The notes under the pieces are model-generated. The model searched no databases and was not told the DNA's origin. It worked only from the letters and a program-made list of their open reading frames with translations. A DNA stretch of 64,000 nucleotides, from contig PNML01000003.1 in the NCBI GenBank assembly GCA_013823635.1, positions 1-64,000 of the forward strand, read 5' to 3'. This document shows, one piece after another, positions 37,842 through 47,474 of the stretch. Origin of the DNA: Polaromonas sp. GTDB taxonomy: Bacteria > Pseudomonadota > Gammaproteobacteria > Burkholderiales > Burkholderiaceae_C. Within the stretch, counting starts at the first letter, position 1. Each line of letters opens with the position of its first letter. The position numbers and the translations under genes are program-made.

Positions 37842-38501
37842 ATGGATCACGCCCTCGTTGTTGAAGATTTGCCCCAAGTCCGGCAGTGGCTGGTGTCGGT
37901 GCTGGCACAGGCCTTCCCTGCTGTGCGGGTGACGCAGGCCGGGCGTCGGGACCAGGCGCTGGCCTGCATCGCTCAGCAACCGTTTGACCTGGCCTTGGTG
38001 GACCTGGGTTTGCCCGATGGCTCGGGGGTGGACGTGGTGGGCGCACTGCGCCAGCACCAGCCGCTGGCGGTCCCCGTGGTGGTGACCATTTACGACGACG
38101 ACGAGCACCTGTTTCCCGCACTGCAAGCTGGCGCGTTTGGTTACTTGCTGAAAGAGCAGCCACAGGACATGCTGGTGGCGCAGCTGGTGCGCATGGTCGA
38201 TGGTGAGCCGCCGCTGTCACCGCCCATTGCCCGTCGGGTGTTGGCCCATTTCTCCGACGGAGCGCGCCGCCGGGAAACGTTGTTGCGCCAAGCCGAGGAC
38301 CAGGTTCGCCTCACCGAGCGTGAGACCGAAATGCTGCAGCGGGTGGCCAAGGGTTACACCCTGGTCGAAATTGCCCAACAACTGGGCTTGTCCCGCCACA
38401 CCGTGGGTGACCACATCAAGCAGGTCTACCGAAAGCTCAATGTGTCATCCCGCGCCGAGGCGGCTTTGGAGGCGGCACGCCGTGGCCTGGTGAACCCCTG
38501 A
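37842..38501 (+). CDS. NarL/LuxR-family response regulator
   Basis: This 219-residue protein has a receiver domain (about 1-120) with VEDLPQVRQ, phospho-Asp in LALVDLGLPDGSG and Lys in YLLKEQP. The C-terminal LuxR-type helix-turn-helix (about 148-212) has LTERETEMLQRVAKGYTLVEIAQQLGLSRHTVGDHI, quoted here in outline. It follows its probable kinase on the same strand. Target genes are unknown. Confidence 0.93.
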   Translation: MDHALVVEDLPQVRQWLVSVLAQAFPAVRVTQAGRRDQALACIAQQPFDLALVDLGLPDGSGVDVVGALRQHQPLAVPVVVTIYDDDEHLFPALQAGAFGYLLKEQPQDMLVAQLVRMVDGEPPLSPPIARRVLAHFSDGARRRETLLRQAEDQVRLTERETEMLQRVAKGYTLVEIAQQLGLSRHTVGDHIKQVYRKLNVSSRAEAALEAARRGLVNP

Positions 38502-38561
38502 CGTTCGCTTCGCTATGCTGTGGGCCGCTTTGTCCCCCAACACAACCCCCACGATTGCCCC

Positions 38562-39137
38562 ATGATTGGAAGACTCCAAGGCCTGCTGGCCGACAAATCG
38601 CCTCCTCAGGTGCTGGTGGATTGCCACGGCGTGGGCTACGAGGTGGATGTGCCCATGAGCACGTTTTACAACCTGCCCGACACCGGTGCAACCGTCACCC
38701 TGCTCACCCATTTTGTGGTGCGGGAGGATGCGCAAATTCTGTATGGCTTTGGCACGGCGCAGGAGCGGGAAGCCTTCCGTCAGCTCATCAAGGTGTCGGG
38801 CGTGGGGCCGCGCATGGCCCTGAGCGTGCTCAGCGGGATGAGCGTGGCGGATCTGTCCCAGGCCATCACCCGACAGGAGGTGGCGCGGCTGGTCAAGGTA
38901 CCGGGCATCGGTAAAAAAACGGCCGAACGGCTCCTGCTGGAGCTCAAAGGCAAGCTGGGTGCGGACATGGGCACACTGGGCAGCGTGACCACCACCGATC
39001 ACCAGCACGACATCGGGCAGGCCCTGATGGCGCTGGGCTACAGTGACAAAGAAGCTGGCGCAGCCCTCAAAGCCCTGCCCCCTGACGTGGGTGTGAGCGA
39101 CGGCATCAAGCTGGCGCTGAAGTCGTTGACTCGCTGA
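38562..39137 (+). CDS. ruvA: Holliday junction branch migration protein RuvA
   Basis: This 191-residue protein starts [15 protein letters not shown], with the N-terminal OB fold ([10 protein letters not shown]), tandem helix-hairpin-helix motifs ([15 protein letters not shown] and [17 protein letters not shown]) and a C-terminal RuvB-binding helix domain ([19 protein letters not shown]). RuvA tetramers clamp four-way junctions and load RuvB. The ORF opens earlier at 38520, but ATG 38562 matches the family. Unusually, ruvB is not adjacent: an opposing carbonic anhydrase gene lies between. Confidence 0.97.
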   Translation: MIGRLQGLLADKSPPQVLVDCHGVGYEVDVPMSTFYNLPDTGATVTLLTHFVVREDAQILYGFGTAQEREAFRQLIKVSGVGPRMALSVLSGMSVADLSQAITRQEVARLVKVPGIGKKTAERLLLELKGKLGADMGTLGSVTTTDHQHDIGQALMALGYSDKEAGAALKALPPDVGVSDGIKLALKSLTR

Positions 39138-39176
39138 GCGCGGCGGTTCATCGGCCCTGACGCGGGTCCGAATCCG

Positions 39177-40778
39177 TCACAGGGCTTCCCGCACAGGACG
39201 GTCATGGGTGGGCTGCAGTGGCCTGACATTGCTGGGGAACAGCTGGCCAAACAGGGTGAGCTGCGCCTGACTGATGGTGGTGGGTGTTTTGAGCACCAAC
39301 CACAGCACCCCTTCCGAGCACGGGGGGGTGGTGAGTGATCCCATGTACTGGAAGTAACGCATGTCGCTGGGCAACAGACCCTGGGGATTGATCCCCGTGC
39401 CAGACAAGGGCACACGGTCGTTTTTGTCCAGCGGCATGTGGGTCCACACCGTGTGGATGACGGGGTTGGCGGCACCGGAAGTCAACGGCACCGCCAGCAC
39501 GGCCAGTGCCCCTTCGGCACTGCGGTGCACCAGGTGCGCCACCATGGGGTGGACCTTGCCGTTGATCTGCTCTTCCGCTGGGTGGTGAAAGTGGAACTGC
39601 GCCAGTTCGTAGCGTGTGCCGCGCACGGTCAGGAAATTGCCCGGCGCCAGGTCCACCTGAATGGTGTGTCCATTGTGGACCACCGATCCAGCGACGGTTT
39701 CGTACCGGAGGTCCAGCGCTTCCGCAGGGCCTTGCAGTGTGGTGCTGCTGTCGATGGCGATGGGTGACTGCCGTTTGCCCCGGGCGCACTGGCTGAATTC
39801 GGGGTTGAGCTTCGCCCAGTTGGCTGGTCCCGTTGGGCCCTCGTAGCTCCAGTGGCCGTTGCCCAGAAACACCTCGTGCCCGTCCTCCGGGCTGTCCGCC
39901 TGGTGGCCAGCCAGCTCAGCGGCTTTGGCGCGGATGTAGTCCCGGCTGGCCGTTGTCGCATCGACTTTCTCCGTTTTGGGCATCGCCGTGGCGTGCTTGG
40001 CAGGGGCCTTGTCTTGGCTGGCGTGGGGTTTGGACGCCTTGCCGTTGGCCTTTTGCTTGTCTTCCGCGCGGGCCATGGCCGCGATGATTTTTTCCGCCAG
40101 TGTCTGCATGCCGTTGTCCGGTGCGGGCGCGGGTGCAGGGCGTTCGGGTGCGCGTGTGGCCGCGGCCCTGGCTGGCGTTGCGGGGGGTGGTGGTGGGGCG
40201 ACTGACGCCGCAGGTGGACTCTCGGGTGGAGGCTTTTCGGTGGACGCCTGAACTGACGCTGCCGTCGACGCGGTGGGTGGCGCGGTGGGGGAAGGTGCGG
40301 CTGGTGGAGGTGCTGCTGCCTGGGTGGGGGAGCCCGTGGCGGCTGTGGCCCCTGCTTTGGTGGTGGCGTCTGCCGCCGCTTTGGCACGGGCCAACGCTGC
40401 AAAGTCGGCCACCGTGCGGGGCGGGTTGTTGATGGTTTCACCCAAGGCGGTCACGCTGGTGGTGGACGTGCCTGGCGCACCGGCTGGTGCGGGCAAGACC
40501 GCCGAGCCGGGCGGCTGAACTGGGTTGGCCGCGTTGGCCGGGGGGGCCGCAAGGGCCCCAGTGGTGGGCGGGGGCTCCGGCGAGGTGGGTCGGCCGACGG
40601 GCCCCAGCGTGGGGCGTAGGCTGCCCAAGTCAATTTTGCCCCGGGTGATGGGCACGTCGATCGGGGGTTCGTTGTCTGCCGCCGTGGCCGCACCCCAGCC
40701 TGCACTGGCCAGCCAGACACAGGCGGCGCACACCATGGGCGCGAGCATGCGGGCGGGTGTGCGGTGCAAGGTGGGCAT
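39177..40778 (-). CDS. Alpha-carbonic anhydrase with long Pro/Ala-rich N-terminal region, exported
   Basis: This 533-residue product has an N-terminal signal segment (to about residue 34, [11 protein letters not shown]). A long low-complexity Pro/Ala/Thr/Lys-rich region follows (about 50-290). The C-terminal 230 residues are an alpha-carbonic anhydrase domain. Its zinc His ligands are in [12 protein letters not shown] and [10 protein letters not shown], and [23 protein letters not shown] and [12 protein letters not shown] are family signatures. It should hydrate CO2 in the periplasm or at the surface. The linker suggests a spacer through or along the cell wall, which is inference. The open frame continues upstream antisense to ruvB and is not coding there. 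Confidence 0.9.
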   Translation of the reverse strand: MPTLHRTPARMLAPMVCAACVWLASAGWGAATAADNEPPIDVPITRGKIDLGSLRPTLGPVGRPTSPEPPPTTGALAAPPANAANPVQPPGSAVLPAPAGAPGTSTTSVTALGETINNPPRTVADFAALARAKAAADATTKAGATAATGSPTQAAAPPPAAPSPTAPPTASTAASVQASTEKPPPESPPAASVAPPPPPATPARAAATRAPERPAPAPAPDNGMQTLAEKIIAAMARAEDKQKANGKASKPHASQDKAPAKHATAMPKTEKVDATTASRDYIRAKAAELAGHQADSPEDGHEVFLGNGHWSYEGPTGPANWAKLNPEFSQCARGKRQSPIAIDSSTTLQGPAEALDLRYETVAGSVVHNGHTIQVDLAPGNFLTVRGTRYELAQFHFHHPAEEQINGKVHPMVAHLVHRSAEGALAVLAVPLTSGAANPVIHTVWTHMPLDKNDRVPLSGTGINPQGLLPSDMRYFQYMGSLTTPPCSEGVLWLVLKTPTTISQAQLTLFGQLFPSNVRPLQPTHDRPVREAL

Positions 40779-40890
40779 GGTGTGGGGGCCGACGACGTTG
40801 GGGGGTGAAAGCGGGGGATACTTGGAGCTTATCGGCCCTTTCCCGTTCCAGTTGAGGACAGGCCTTGCCTTTGTTGCACCCGCTGACGCC

Positions 40891-41949
40891 ATGAGCATAC
40901 AAACCGACGATTTTTCCCCGGCCCCGGCCAAGCGCATGCTGGCTGCGGTGCCGGAGTCTCCCCGTGAGGAAGCGCTGGAACGTGCCCTGCGCCCCAAGCT
41001 GCTCGACGAGTACGTGGGCCAGTCCAAGGTGCGCGAGCAGCTGGAAATTTTCATTGGCGCTGCCAAAAAGCGCAGCGAGGCGCTGGACCATGTGCTGTTG
41101 TTCGGGCCACCTGGCCTGGGCAAAACCACGCTCAGCCACATCATCGCGCACGAACTGGGCGTCAACTTGCGCCAGACCAGCGGCCCGGTGCTCGAAAAGC
41201 CCAAGGATCTGGCGGCGCTGCTGACCAACCTCGAACCGAACGACGTGTTGTTCATCGACGAAATCCACCGCTTGAGCCCAGTGGTCGAAGAAATCCTGTA
41301 CCCCGCGCTGGAGGATTACCAGATCGACATCATGATCGGCGAAGGCCCGGCGGCGCGCAGCATCAAGCTCGACCTGCAGCCCTTCACGCTGGTGGGGGCC
41401 ACCACCCGCGCCGGCATGCTGACCAACCCGCTGCGCGACCGGTTCGGCATCGTGGCGCGGCTGGAGTTTTACACCGCGGAAGAACTGGCCCGCATCGTGC
41501 GCCGCAGCGCGGGCCTGTTGAACGTCGGCATGGACGAAGAGGGTGGTTTTGAGGTGGCGCGGCGCAGCCGGGGCACGCCGCGCATTGCCAACCGCCTGTT
41601 GCGCCGGGTGCGGGACTACGCCGAGGTCAAGGGCAACGGGCACATCACGCTGGAGTTGGCCAACAGGGCCCTGGCCATGCTGGATGTGGACCCGCAGGGC
41701 TTTGACCTGATGGACAGGAAGCTCTTGGAGGCGGTGATTCACCGCTTTGACGGCGGGCCGGTGGGGCTGGACAACATCGCCGCCAGCATTGGCGAAGAGC
41801 GCGACACCATCGAGGATGTGATTGAGCCCTACCTCATCCAGCAGGGCTATTTGCAGCGCACGCCGCGCGGCCGCATGGCCACGCAGGCGGCCTACCGTCA
41901 CCTGGGGGTGGTGCCCCCGGCCAGCAGGGCCGACCTGTTCGGTGAATGA
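40891..41949 (+). CDS. ruvB: Holliday junction branch migration helicase RuvB
   Basis: This 352-residue AAA+ motor has Walker [14 protein letters not shown], Walker [11 protein letters not shown], sensor 1 [18 protein letters not shown] and a C-terminal winged helix ([19 protein letters not shown]). With RuvA it drives branch migration. ATG 40891 gives the expected N-terminus MSIQTDDFS; upstream in-frame sequence overlaps the opposing carbonic anhydrase gene. Because that gene separates it from ruvA, ruvB must have its own promoter in about 40779-40890; no clear one was found by eye. Confidence 0.97.
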   Translation: MSIQTDDFSPAPAKRMLAAVPESPREEALERALRPKLLDEYVGQSKVREQLEIFIGAAKKRSEALDHVLLFGPPGLGKTTLSHIIAHELGVNLRQTSGPVLEKPKDLAALLTNLEPNDVLFIDEIHRLSPVVEEILYPALEDYQIDIMIGEGPAARSIKLDLQPFTLVGATTRAGMLTNPLRDRFGIVARLEFYTAEELARIVRRSAGLLNVGMDEEGGFEVARRSRGTPRIANRLLRRVRDYAEVKGNGHITLELANRALAMLDVDPQGFDLMDRKLLEAVIHRFDGGPVGLDNIAASIGEERDTIEDVIEPYLIQQGYLQRTPRGRMATQAAYRHLGVVPPASRADLFGE

Positions 41950-41992
41950 CCGCCAGTGTCCTTCGCCCCGCTTGGTGCGGGCAGAGGCGCAC

Positions 41993-42403
41993 TCAGTATT
42001 CGAGAACGCGCGGCAAGTCCTGTGCCTGTGCGATCCATTTGGCCACCTCAGTGGCCGAGGGTGGGCGGCGGGTCAGCTTCTTCTGCTCGTTGACCTCGGC
42101 CATGGCCTGCGCCAGGTTGGCCGCATTGCGCCTGGCCAGCTGTGGCACCGTGTTGACACCGGCCACTTCCAGCAACTCGGCGTACTCTGAGCCCACGCCA
42201 CTGATGCGGTACAGGTCCACCATGTTGGCGAACTTCAGCACCTGGGCCCCGCTCAGGCCCGTTTGATCGGCCAGGTCCTTGCGCTGTTTGGGTGTGCCGC
42301 AGTGGGCCAGCAAACCGTCGGTGTCCTTGACGCCGGCGGCGCGCAACTTGGCCCCGATGGTGGGACCAATGCCTTCAACGTCTTCAATCTTGCGGTTGAC
42401 CAT
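41993..42403 (-). CDS. DUF4332 helix-hairpin-helix protein
   Basis: This 136-residue protein starts MVNRKIEDVEGIGPTIGAKL, a helix-hairpin-helix element. A second such element is YRISGVGSEYAELLEVAGV, followed by KKLTRRPPSATEVAKWI. The DUF4332 family is made of such repeats and is presumed to bind nucleic acid, but no function is established. The start is supported by AGGAGA 6-8 bases upstream; the frame is open earlier without a better start. It converges on ruvB. Confidence 0.85.
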   Translation of the reverse strand: MVNRKIEDVEGIGPTIGAKLRAAGVKDTDGLLAHCGTPKQRKDLADQTGLSGAQVLKFANMVDLYRISGVGSEYAELLEVAGVNTVPQLARRNAANLAQAMAEVNEQKKLTRRPPSATEVAKWIAQAQDLPRVLEY

Positions 42404-42540
42404 GGATGTCTCTCCTGTCAAGCGGTGGTTGAGGAATGCCGGAAGGTCCGGCGGGCACGGCACCACTTTAGCCGACGCCGCGGCCGCTGCCGGGTGCTCC
42501 CGGGCCGCAGCGACCCGGTGACGCGTGTGCTTTTGCGCGA

Positions 42541-43194
42541 TCAGGTCGTTTTTTCGTCCAGAGGCGCGTGGGTTTCCAGGTCATTTTCCAGGTGGGTCAC
42601 GTCACCCCAGCCGACCAGGGTCAGGCTTTCGGGGGTCCACAGCAGGCGGTTGATGGCCGCGTTCTTCAGCAACCAGCTGCGGGGGGCCTGAAGGGCCAGG
42701 CCGGTGGCCGCTCGGTAAAGCACGTCGAGCACGCCACCGTGTGCCACCAGGGCAATGTGCTCCCCCACATGGCGTCGGGCCAGGTCGTTCAGGGTGGCCA
42801 GCACCCGGGCTTGCAGGTCCACCAGTGACTCGCCACCGGCAGGAACCCATTCCGGCACCCGGGTACGCCACAGGGTGGCCTCTTGCGGGTGCTGGGTTTC
42901 TATTTCCAGCCAGGTCTTGCCCTCCAGCACCCCAAAACAGCGCTCGCGCAGGCCGGTGTGCGGCTGGACCGCCAGGCCCTGGGCTTGCGCCAGGGCGTGT
43001 CCGGTGTCAAAAGCCCGACTCAGGTCGCTGGCATAGACGGCGTTCAATGGCTCGTCGGCCAGTGCGGCAGCCAGGCGGGAGGCCTGCCAGCGCCCGGTGT
43101 CGTTCAAATCGATGTTGGTGTGACCCTGTATGCGGGTGTCCTGGTTCCAGCTGGTTTCGCCGTGGCGAACGACGATCAAACGGGTGGCTTGCAC
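42541..43194 (-). CDS. Histidine phosphatase family protein (phosphoglycerate mutase-like)
   Basis: This 217-residue protein has the phospho-histidine motif LIVVRHGETSWN, the second Arg/Glu region (SDLSRAFDTGHA) and the distal catalytic His in IALVAHGGVLDVLYR. The family includes GpmB-like phosphatases and cobalamin-pathway CobC. No cobalamin genes are nearby, so the substrate is left open. It is divergent from the hybrid histidine kinase gene. Confidence 0.9.
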   Translation of the reverse strand: MQATRLIVVRHGETSWNQDTRIQGHTNIDLNDTGRWQASRLAAALADEPLNAVYASDLSRAFDTGHALAQAQGLAVQPHTGLRERCFGVLEGKTWLEIETQHPQEATLWRTRVPEWVPAGGESLVDLQARVLATLNDLARRHVGEHIALVAHGGVLDVLYRAATGLALQAPRSWLLKNAAINRLLWTPESLTLVGWGDVTHLENDLETHAPLDEKTT

Positions 43195-43331
43195 GGGAGA
43201 GGCCTTGAGAGTGGTGAAAAAAAAGCGGGAAATACAACCTGCCCGTTCTCAGGGGCATGTCCAAACTGTAACCGTGGTCGTACCATCGGCGTGCCCCGCA
43301 CTCTCAGCTGACCTGGCTGTATCCCTTGCCC

Positions 43332-45368
43332 ATGACCGACGCACCGCCACCGTCCCCCGTCCCTGTCCAGCTTGTCGGCGGAGACGTCAGCCCTTGTGCG
43401 CCGGGCCAGGACATGCCCCTGGACCGTGTGCTGGAGGGCCTGGGCGATGGGGTGTGGGACTGGGACATGGTCACGGGACGGGAGTTTTTTTCACCCCGTC
43501 TGCGGGCCATTTACGGGTACACCGACGCCGATCCGCTGACGCACGCCACCGATCTCGATGCCCTGACCCACCCAGAAGATTTGCCGGGGTTGGCAGCTGA
43601 CCGCGAGGCCCACTGGCGCGGCGACACCCCCATTTACCGCAACGAGCACCGGGTGCGTCACCGCGATGGGCGCTGGATCTGGGTGCTCACGCGCGGCCTG
43701 GTCATCAGCCGCGCTCCCGACGGCAAGCCCCTGCGCATGGTGGGCACCCACACCGACATCACGGGCCGCAAGTCGGCCGAGCTCTTGCACATCCAGACCA
43801 GTGAGCGCCTCGCGCTGGCCACCCGTGGGTCCAACGATGGGTTGTGGGATTGGGACTTGCAGACCGATGTGGTGTATTACTCCCCGCGCTTTCAGCAGTT
43901 GCTCGGGTATGACAGCCCGGCGGCGTTTGACGCGGGGTTCACTTTCCGCAGCCATTTGCACCCGGACGACCGTGAGCGGGTGACACGCGCCATCCGCGCC
44001 CACCTGACCGGTGGCACGGGCAGCTTTGACGCAGAGTACCGGTTGCGCACCCGCCAGGGCGTCTACCGCTGGTTCCATGGCCGGGGGCAGGCGGCCAGTC
44101 CCGATGCACAGGGGCATCCCACCCGGTTTGCAGGCCACCTGACCGATGTGACCCAGCGCGTCGAAGCCGAGCGGGCCCGACAACAAATGGAAATCCAGCT
44201 GCGCGAAGCCCAAAAGCTCGAAGCCATGGGTACCTTGGCCGGTGGTGTGGCGCAGGATTTCAACAACCTGCTGTCCGCCGTGTTGGGGCATTTGGATCTG
44301 GCGCGCAAAGACACCGCGCCGCAGGCCAGTGCCTTTCCCCACCTGCAGGCAGCCGTTCAGGCCGCTGAGCGGGCCAAAGGGCTGGTGCAGCAGATTCTGG
44401 CGTTCAGTCGCCAGCAGGTCCAGCACATGAAGGTGGTGGACCTGGGCCAGGTGGTCGCAGGTGCCCTTCAGGCGCTGCAGCCGCTGGTGCCTGGTGGGGT
44501 GACGCTGACCGCCCCGGCACCCACACAGCCGCTGTGGGTGCTGGCCGATGCGGAGCAGCTCAGGCAAGTGGTCACCCACCTGTGCACCAACGCTTGGCAA
44601 TCCCTGGCGGGCGGTGTGGGCGAAGTGGTGGTCACCGTGGCACCGGGCACCCACGGGGGTGCCACATTGACCGTGCGGGACAACGGCCCTGGCATGTCCA
44701 CCGAGGTGTTGGCCCGTGCCTTCGAACCGTTTTTCAGCACCAAAGCGCACACCAGTGGCGGCAGTGGGCTGGGGCTGGCGGTGGTGCATGGCATTGTCAA
44801 GGCACACCAGGGCAGCGTTGGGGTACACAGTGCGCCGGGCAAGGGCAGCCGGTTTGAGGTGTGGCTGCCCGAGGTGAAGGCAGAGGCTCCCCGGGCGTCC
44901 GACACCCCGACGGCCAGGCAACCCCAGCCGCGTGTCGAGCCTGCGCGCGCGCCCTCACCCGTGGCGGTGACGCCGGGGGTGCCGCTGCCCCGGCATGTGG
45001 TTTACATCGATGACTATGAAGCCATGGTGTACCTCATCTCCCGCATGCTGAAAAAACACGGCATCCGCGTGTCGGCGTTTGAGCGCACGGAGGATGCTTT
45101 GGCCCTCATCCGCGCCAACCCCGCTGCGGTGGACCTGCTGGTGACCGACTACAACATGCCCGGCATGAGCGGCTTGGATGTGGTGCGCCAGGTCAAGGGC
45201 TGGGCACCGGGGCTGCCCGTGGTCATCACCTCGGGGCACGTCACGCCCGGCATGAGCGCCGAGGCCCTGTCCGTGGGGGTGCTGCAGGTGCTCAACAAGC
45301 AAGACAGTGTGGAAGAGCTGGCGACCCGCATTGCCCGCCTGGTGCAGCAGCTGCCGGTTCGGCCTTAG
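43332..45368 (+). CDS. PAS-PAS hybrid histidine kinase/receiver with Gln in place of the H-box His
   Basis: This 678-residue soluble protein has two PAS/PAC domains (about 30-145 and 150-285), a HisKA-like region, HATPase (about 370-520) and a C-terminal receiver (about 555-675). The H-box, normally GGIAHDFNN, reads LAGGVAQDFNNLL; codon CAG at 44253-44255 puts Gln at residue 308 where the phospho-accepting His is expected. The ATP-binding half looks intact (DNGPGMS, FEPFFSTK, GSGLGLAVVHGI). The receiver has Asp in LLVTDYNMPGMSG and Lys in VLNKQDS. ATG 43332 is taken over the TTG at 43326. It may be unable to autophosphorylate in the usual way, or use another route. Confidence 0.88.
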   Translation: MTDAPPPSPVPVQLVGGDVSPCAPGQDMPLDRVLEGLGDGVWDWDMVTGREFFSPRLRAIYGYTDADPLTHATDLDALTHPEDLPGLAADREAHWRGDTPIYRNEHRVRHRDGRWIWVLTRGLVISRAPDGKPLRMVGTHTDITGRKSAELLHIQTSERLALATRGSNDGLWDWDLQTDVVYYSPRFQQLLGYDSPAAFDAGFTFRSHLHPDDRERVTRAIRAHLTGGTGSFDAEYRLRTRQGVYRWFHGRGQAASPDAQGHPTRFAGHLTDVTQRVEAERARQQMEIQLREAQKLEAMGTLAGGVAQDFNNLLSAVLGHLDLARKDTAPQASAFPHLQAAVQAAERAKGLVQQILAFSRQQVQHMKVVDLGQVVAGALQALQPLVPGGVTLTAPAPTQPLWVLADAEQLRQVVTHLCTNAWQSLAGGVGEVVVTVAPGTHGGATLTVRDNGPGMSTEVLARAFEPFFSTKAHTSGGSGLGLAVVHGIVKAHQGSVGVHSAPGKGSRFEVWLPEVKAEAPRASDTPTARQPQPRVEPARAPSPVAVTPGVPLPRHVVYIDDYEAMVYLISRMLKKHGIRVSAFERTEDALALIRANPAAVDLLVTDYNMPGMSGLDVVRQVKGWAPGLPVVITSGHVTPGMSAEALSVGVLQVLNKQDSVEELATRIARLVQQLPVRP

Positions 45369-45381
45369 GTCGGTTCCGGCA

Positions 45382-46050
45382 TCAGCGGGGAATGTCGAGG
45401 TTGACCTGCCGGGGCCCGGACGCTGGGGTGGGGAAGTCGGTCAGCGCGGCCTCCAGCATGGCGCGCCACAGGGCGGGGCTGCTGTTCCAGCGGCCGTCGT
45501 GGCTGGCGGTGCTTTCGAAGGCCAGTTCACCCTGGCGGGCGTCACGCACCACCACCGACACGCGGCGCAGGTGGTAGGGCATGTCCACCCGCCACAGGCC
45601 GCCCACGCGCAAACCCACCCCCCGGTTGTCGGCTTGCAGACCCCAGTGGGGCCAAGGTCCCTCGCGTGGGTCGTCCCACGGTGCGCGGGGCAGGGTGGTG
45701 TGTGTGGCCGACACCTGCACCCGCCAGGGTGCGCTGCCCTCTGGTGGGCCGCTGCTGCCTGTGCCGACGGCGGCCTTCACCCAACCCTTGCCCGCCAGCA
45801 CCTCGCTGGCCAGGCTTTCCAGCTCGGCCTGCGCGGAGGCGCTGGCACCGCTGGACTGGGAAGGCAGTCTTTCAAAAATGTAGCTGACTTTTCCCGTGTT
45901 TGTTGCGCTGGATGGCCATTTTGTGTGACTTTCCACGAGGTTGTCCACCCGCATGACACTGGCGCAGCCCGTGGCCAGCAAGGCCCACGTGGCGCCCAGT
46001 GCCGCCAGGCACCAGCGGCGAGGTGGGGCAAGGGTGTGGGCGGGGGGCAT
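45382..46050 (-). CDS. DUF4136-like lipoprotein
   Basis: This 222-residue protein has a lipoprotein signal ending LLATGCAS, with the lipidated Cys at about residue 29. The mature region (VMRVDNLVESHTKWP onward, YIFERLPSQ) resembles DUF4136-type outer-membrane lipoproteins of Betaproteobacteria. No catalytic motif is seen. It follows ttcA on the minus strand with a 9-base gap. The domain name is assigned by resemblance and less sure than the lipobox. Confidence 0.75.
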   Translation of the reverse strand: MPPAHTLAPPRRWCLAALGATWALLATGCASVMRVDNLVESHTKWPSSATNTGKVSYIFERLPSQSSGASASAQAELESLASEVLAGKGWVKAAVGTGSSGPPEGSAPWRVQVSATHTTLPRAPWDDPREGPWPHWGLQADNRGVGLRVGGLWRVDMPYHLRRVSVVVRDARQGELAFESTASHDGRWNSSPALWRAMLEAALTDFPTPASGPRQVNLDIPR

Positions 46051-46059
46051 GGTGGGCAG

Positions 46060-47034
46060 TCAGGCCAGTTGAATCACCTGCAGCGCAGGCAGACTGGCGG
46101 GGGAGAGGTCGTCCGGTGGCAGCTCTTCGCTGTCGAAGGCGGTGTCGCCGTCCTCGTTGGCTTCGCCGGTGGGCACCAGGGTTTCAAACGGGAAGAGCTG
46201 GCGGTCCATCAGGTGGCTGGGCACCACGGTTTGCAGGGACCGCAGCATGTTGTCCAGGCGGCGGGGGTGTTTTTTGTCCCACTCCTTGAGCATGTTGCCC
46301 ACCTGCTGGCGTTGCAGGTTCTCCTGGCTGCCGCACAGCGTGCAAGGGATGATGGGAAAGTCCCGCAACTTGGCCCAGCGGATCAGGTCTTTTTCGGCCA
46401 CGTAGGCCAGTGGCCGGATGACGGTGTGCAGGCCGTTGTCGCTGACCAGCTTGGGTGGCATGGCTTTGAGCTTGGCGCCAAAAAACATGTTCAGGAACAG
46501 GGTGGCCAGGATGTCGTCGCGGTGGTGGCCCAGCGCAATTTTGGTGGCACCCAATTCAGCGGCAACGCGGTACAAAATGCCCCGGCGCAAGCGGCTGCAC
46601 AGGCTGCACATGGTTTTGCCCTCGGGCACCACGCGCTTGACGATGGCGTAGGTGTCTTGCGTTTCGATGTGGAAGGGCACCCCCAGCCGGGTCAGGTACT
46701 CGGGCAGGATGTGGTCGGGGAACCCGGGCTGCTTCTGGTCCAGGTTGACGGCCACCAGGCTGAAGTTGACGGGTGCGCGTGCCTGCAGCTTCAGCAGGAT
46801 GTCGAGCAGGCCATAGCTGTCTTTGCCACCCGAGAGGCAGACCATGACCTTGTCGCCTTCGCCGATCATGTTGTAGTCGATGATGGCTTCGCCCACCTGG
46901 CGGCACAGGCGTTTTTCGAGTTTGTGGTCTTCGCGTTCGATTTTGAGCTGCTTGGCCCGCGCCTCATCCTTGGCCGTCGGCAGGTCGGCTGGGGTGGTGG
47001 ATGCGTCGGGTGTCCAGGAGGTGGCGGTGTTCAT
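46060..47034 (-). CDS. ttcA: tRNA 2-thiocytidine(32) synthetase TtcA
   Basis: This 324-residue PP-loop ATPase has the adenylation motif [13 protein letters not shown]. Cys pairs in [12 protein letters not shown] and IPCTLCGSQ match the Fe-S cluster and thiolation cysteines. It thiolates C32 in certain tRNAs. The open frame starts earlier (47094), but ATG 47034 gives the usual short N-terminal extension. It sits 53 bases after folB on the same strand. Confidence 0.96.
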   Translation of the reverse strand: MNTATSWTPDASTTPADLPTAKDEARAKQLKIEREDHKLEKRLCRQVGEAIIDYNMIGEGDKVMVCLSGGKDSYGLLDILLKLQARAPVNFSLVAVNLDQKQPGFPDHILPEYLTRLGVPFHIETQDTYAIVKRVVPEGKTMCSLCSRLRRGILYRVAAELGATKIALGHHRDDILATLFLNMFFGAKLKAMPPKLVSDNGLHTVIRPLAYVAEKDLIRWAKLRDFPIIPCTLCGSQENLQRQQVGNMLKEWDKKHPRRLDNMLRSLQTVVPSHLMDRQLFPFETLVPTGEANEDGDTAFDSEELPPDDLSPASLPALQVIQLA

Positions 47035-47087
47035 GGGGTGATCTGGGTGGTGCGGTGGGTGGCCTGGTGGGGTGGGCGTGTGGCGCC

Positions 47088-47474
47088 TCACCACTGCCCG
47101 CTTTGCATGCGGATGGCCACTTCGCAGTCGTCAAAAATTTGGAGTTTGGCAATTTTCACCCGAACACCGATGACACCGGGCAGTTGCATGAGGCGGTGGG
47201 TGAGCTTGCCGATCAGCGTCTCCAGCAGGTTGACGTGCTCGGCCGTGCACTCGTCGATGATGATTTGCCGCACCTTGCGGTAGTCCAGCACGTGGTTGAT
47301 GTCGTCGTCGTGCGGCAGCAGGGGTTGTGTCCCCTGGTTGAGCTCGGCATCCACCTGTATGGGCTGGGGTGCGCATTTTTCCTGCTCCAGGATGCCCAGG
47401 TTGGCATCGAAACGCAGGCCGGTCAGGGTCAGGGTCTGTGTGCCCGCCTTGCTGTAGTGGGTGGAGACGGTCAT
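47088..47474 (-). CDS. folB: Dihydroneopterin aldolase
   Basis: This 128-residue enzyme of folate synthesis cleaves 7,8-dihydroneopterin. Family segments are [17 protein letters not shown] (the Glu-containing N-terminal strand) and [16 protein letters not shown], with [14 protein letters not shown] in the middle. The ATG at 47474 overlaps the stop of the upstream short-chain dehydrogenase gene (ATGA); the same open frame continues antisense to nothing useful upstream. Pairing with a pteridine-reductase-like gene supports the assignment. Confidence 0.93.
   Translation of the reverse strand: MTVSTHYSKAGTQTLTLTGLRFDANLGILEQEKCAPQPIQVDAELNQGTQPLLPHDDDINHVLDYRKVRQIIIDECTAEHVNLLETLIGKLTHRLMQLPGVIGVRVKIAKLQIFDDCEVAIRMQSGQW

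Noticed and set aside
35448-38126. 892-codon minus-strand frame across the NarL-type kinase and regulator
   Set aside because: The opposite strand has well-defined kinase and receiver motifs; this frame is Gln/His-rich reverse coding.
45307-47283. 658-codon plus-strand frame across the lipoprotein and ttcA
   Set aside because: Antisense to ttcA, whose PP-loop and Cys motifs are intact; no motif in the antisense product.
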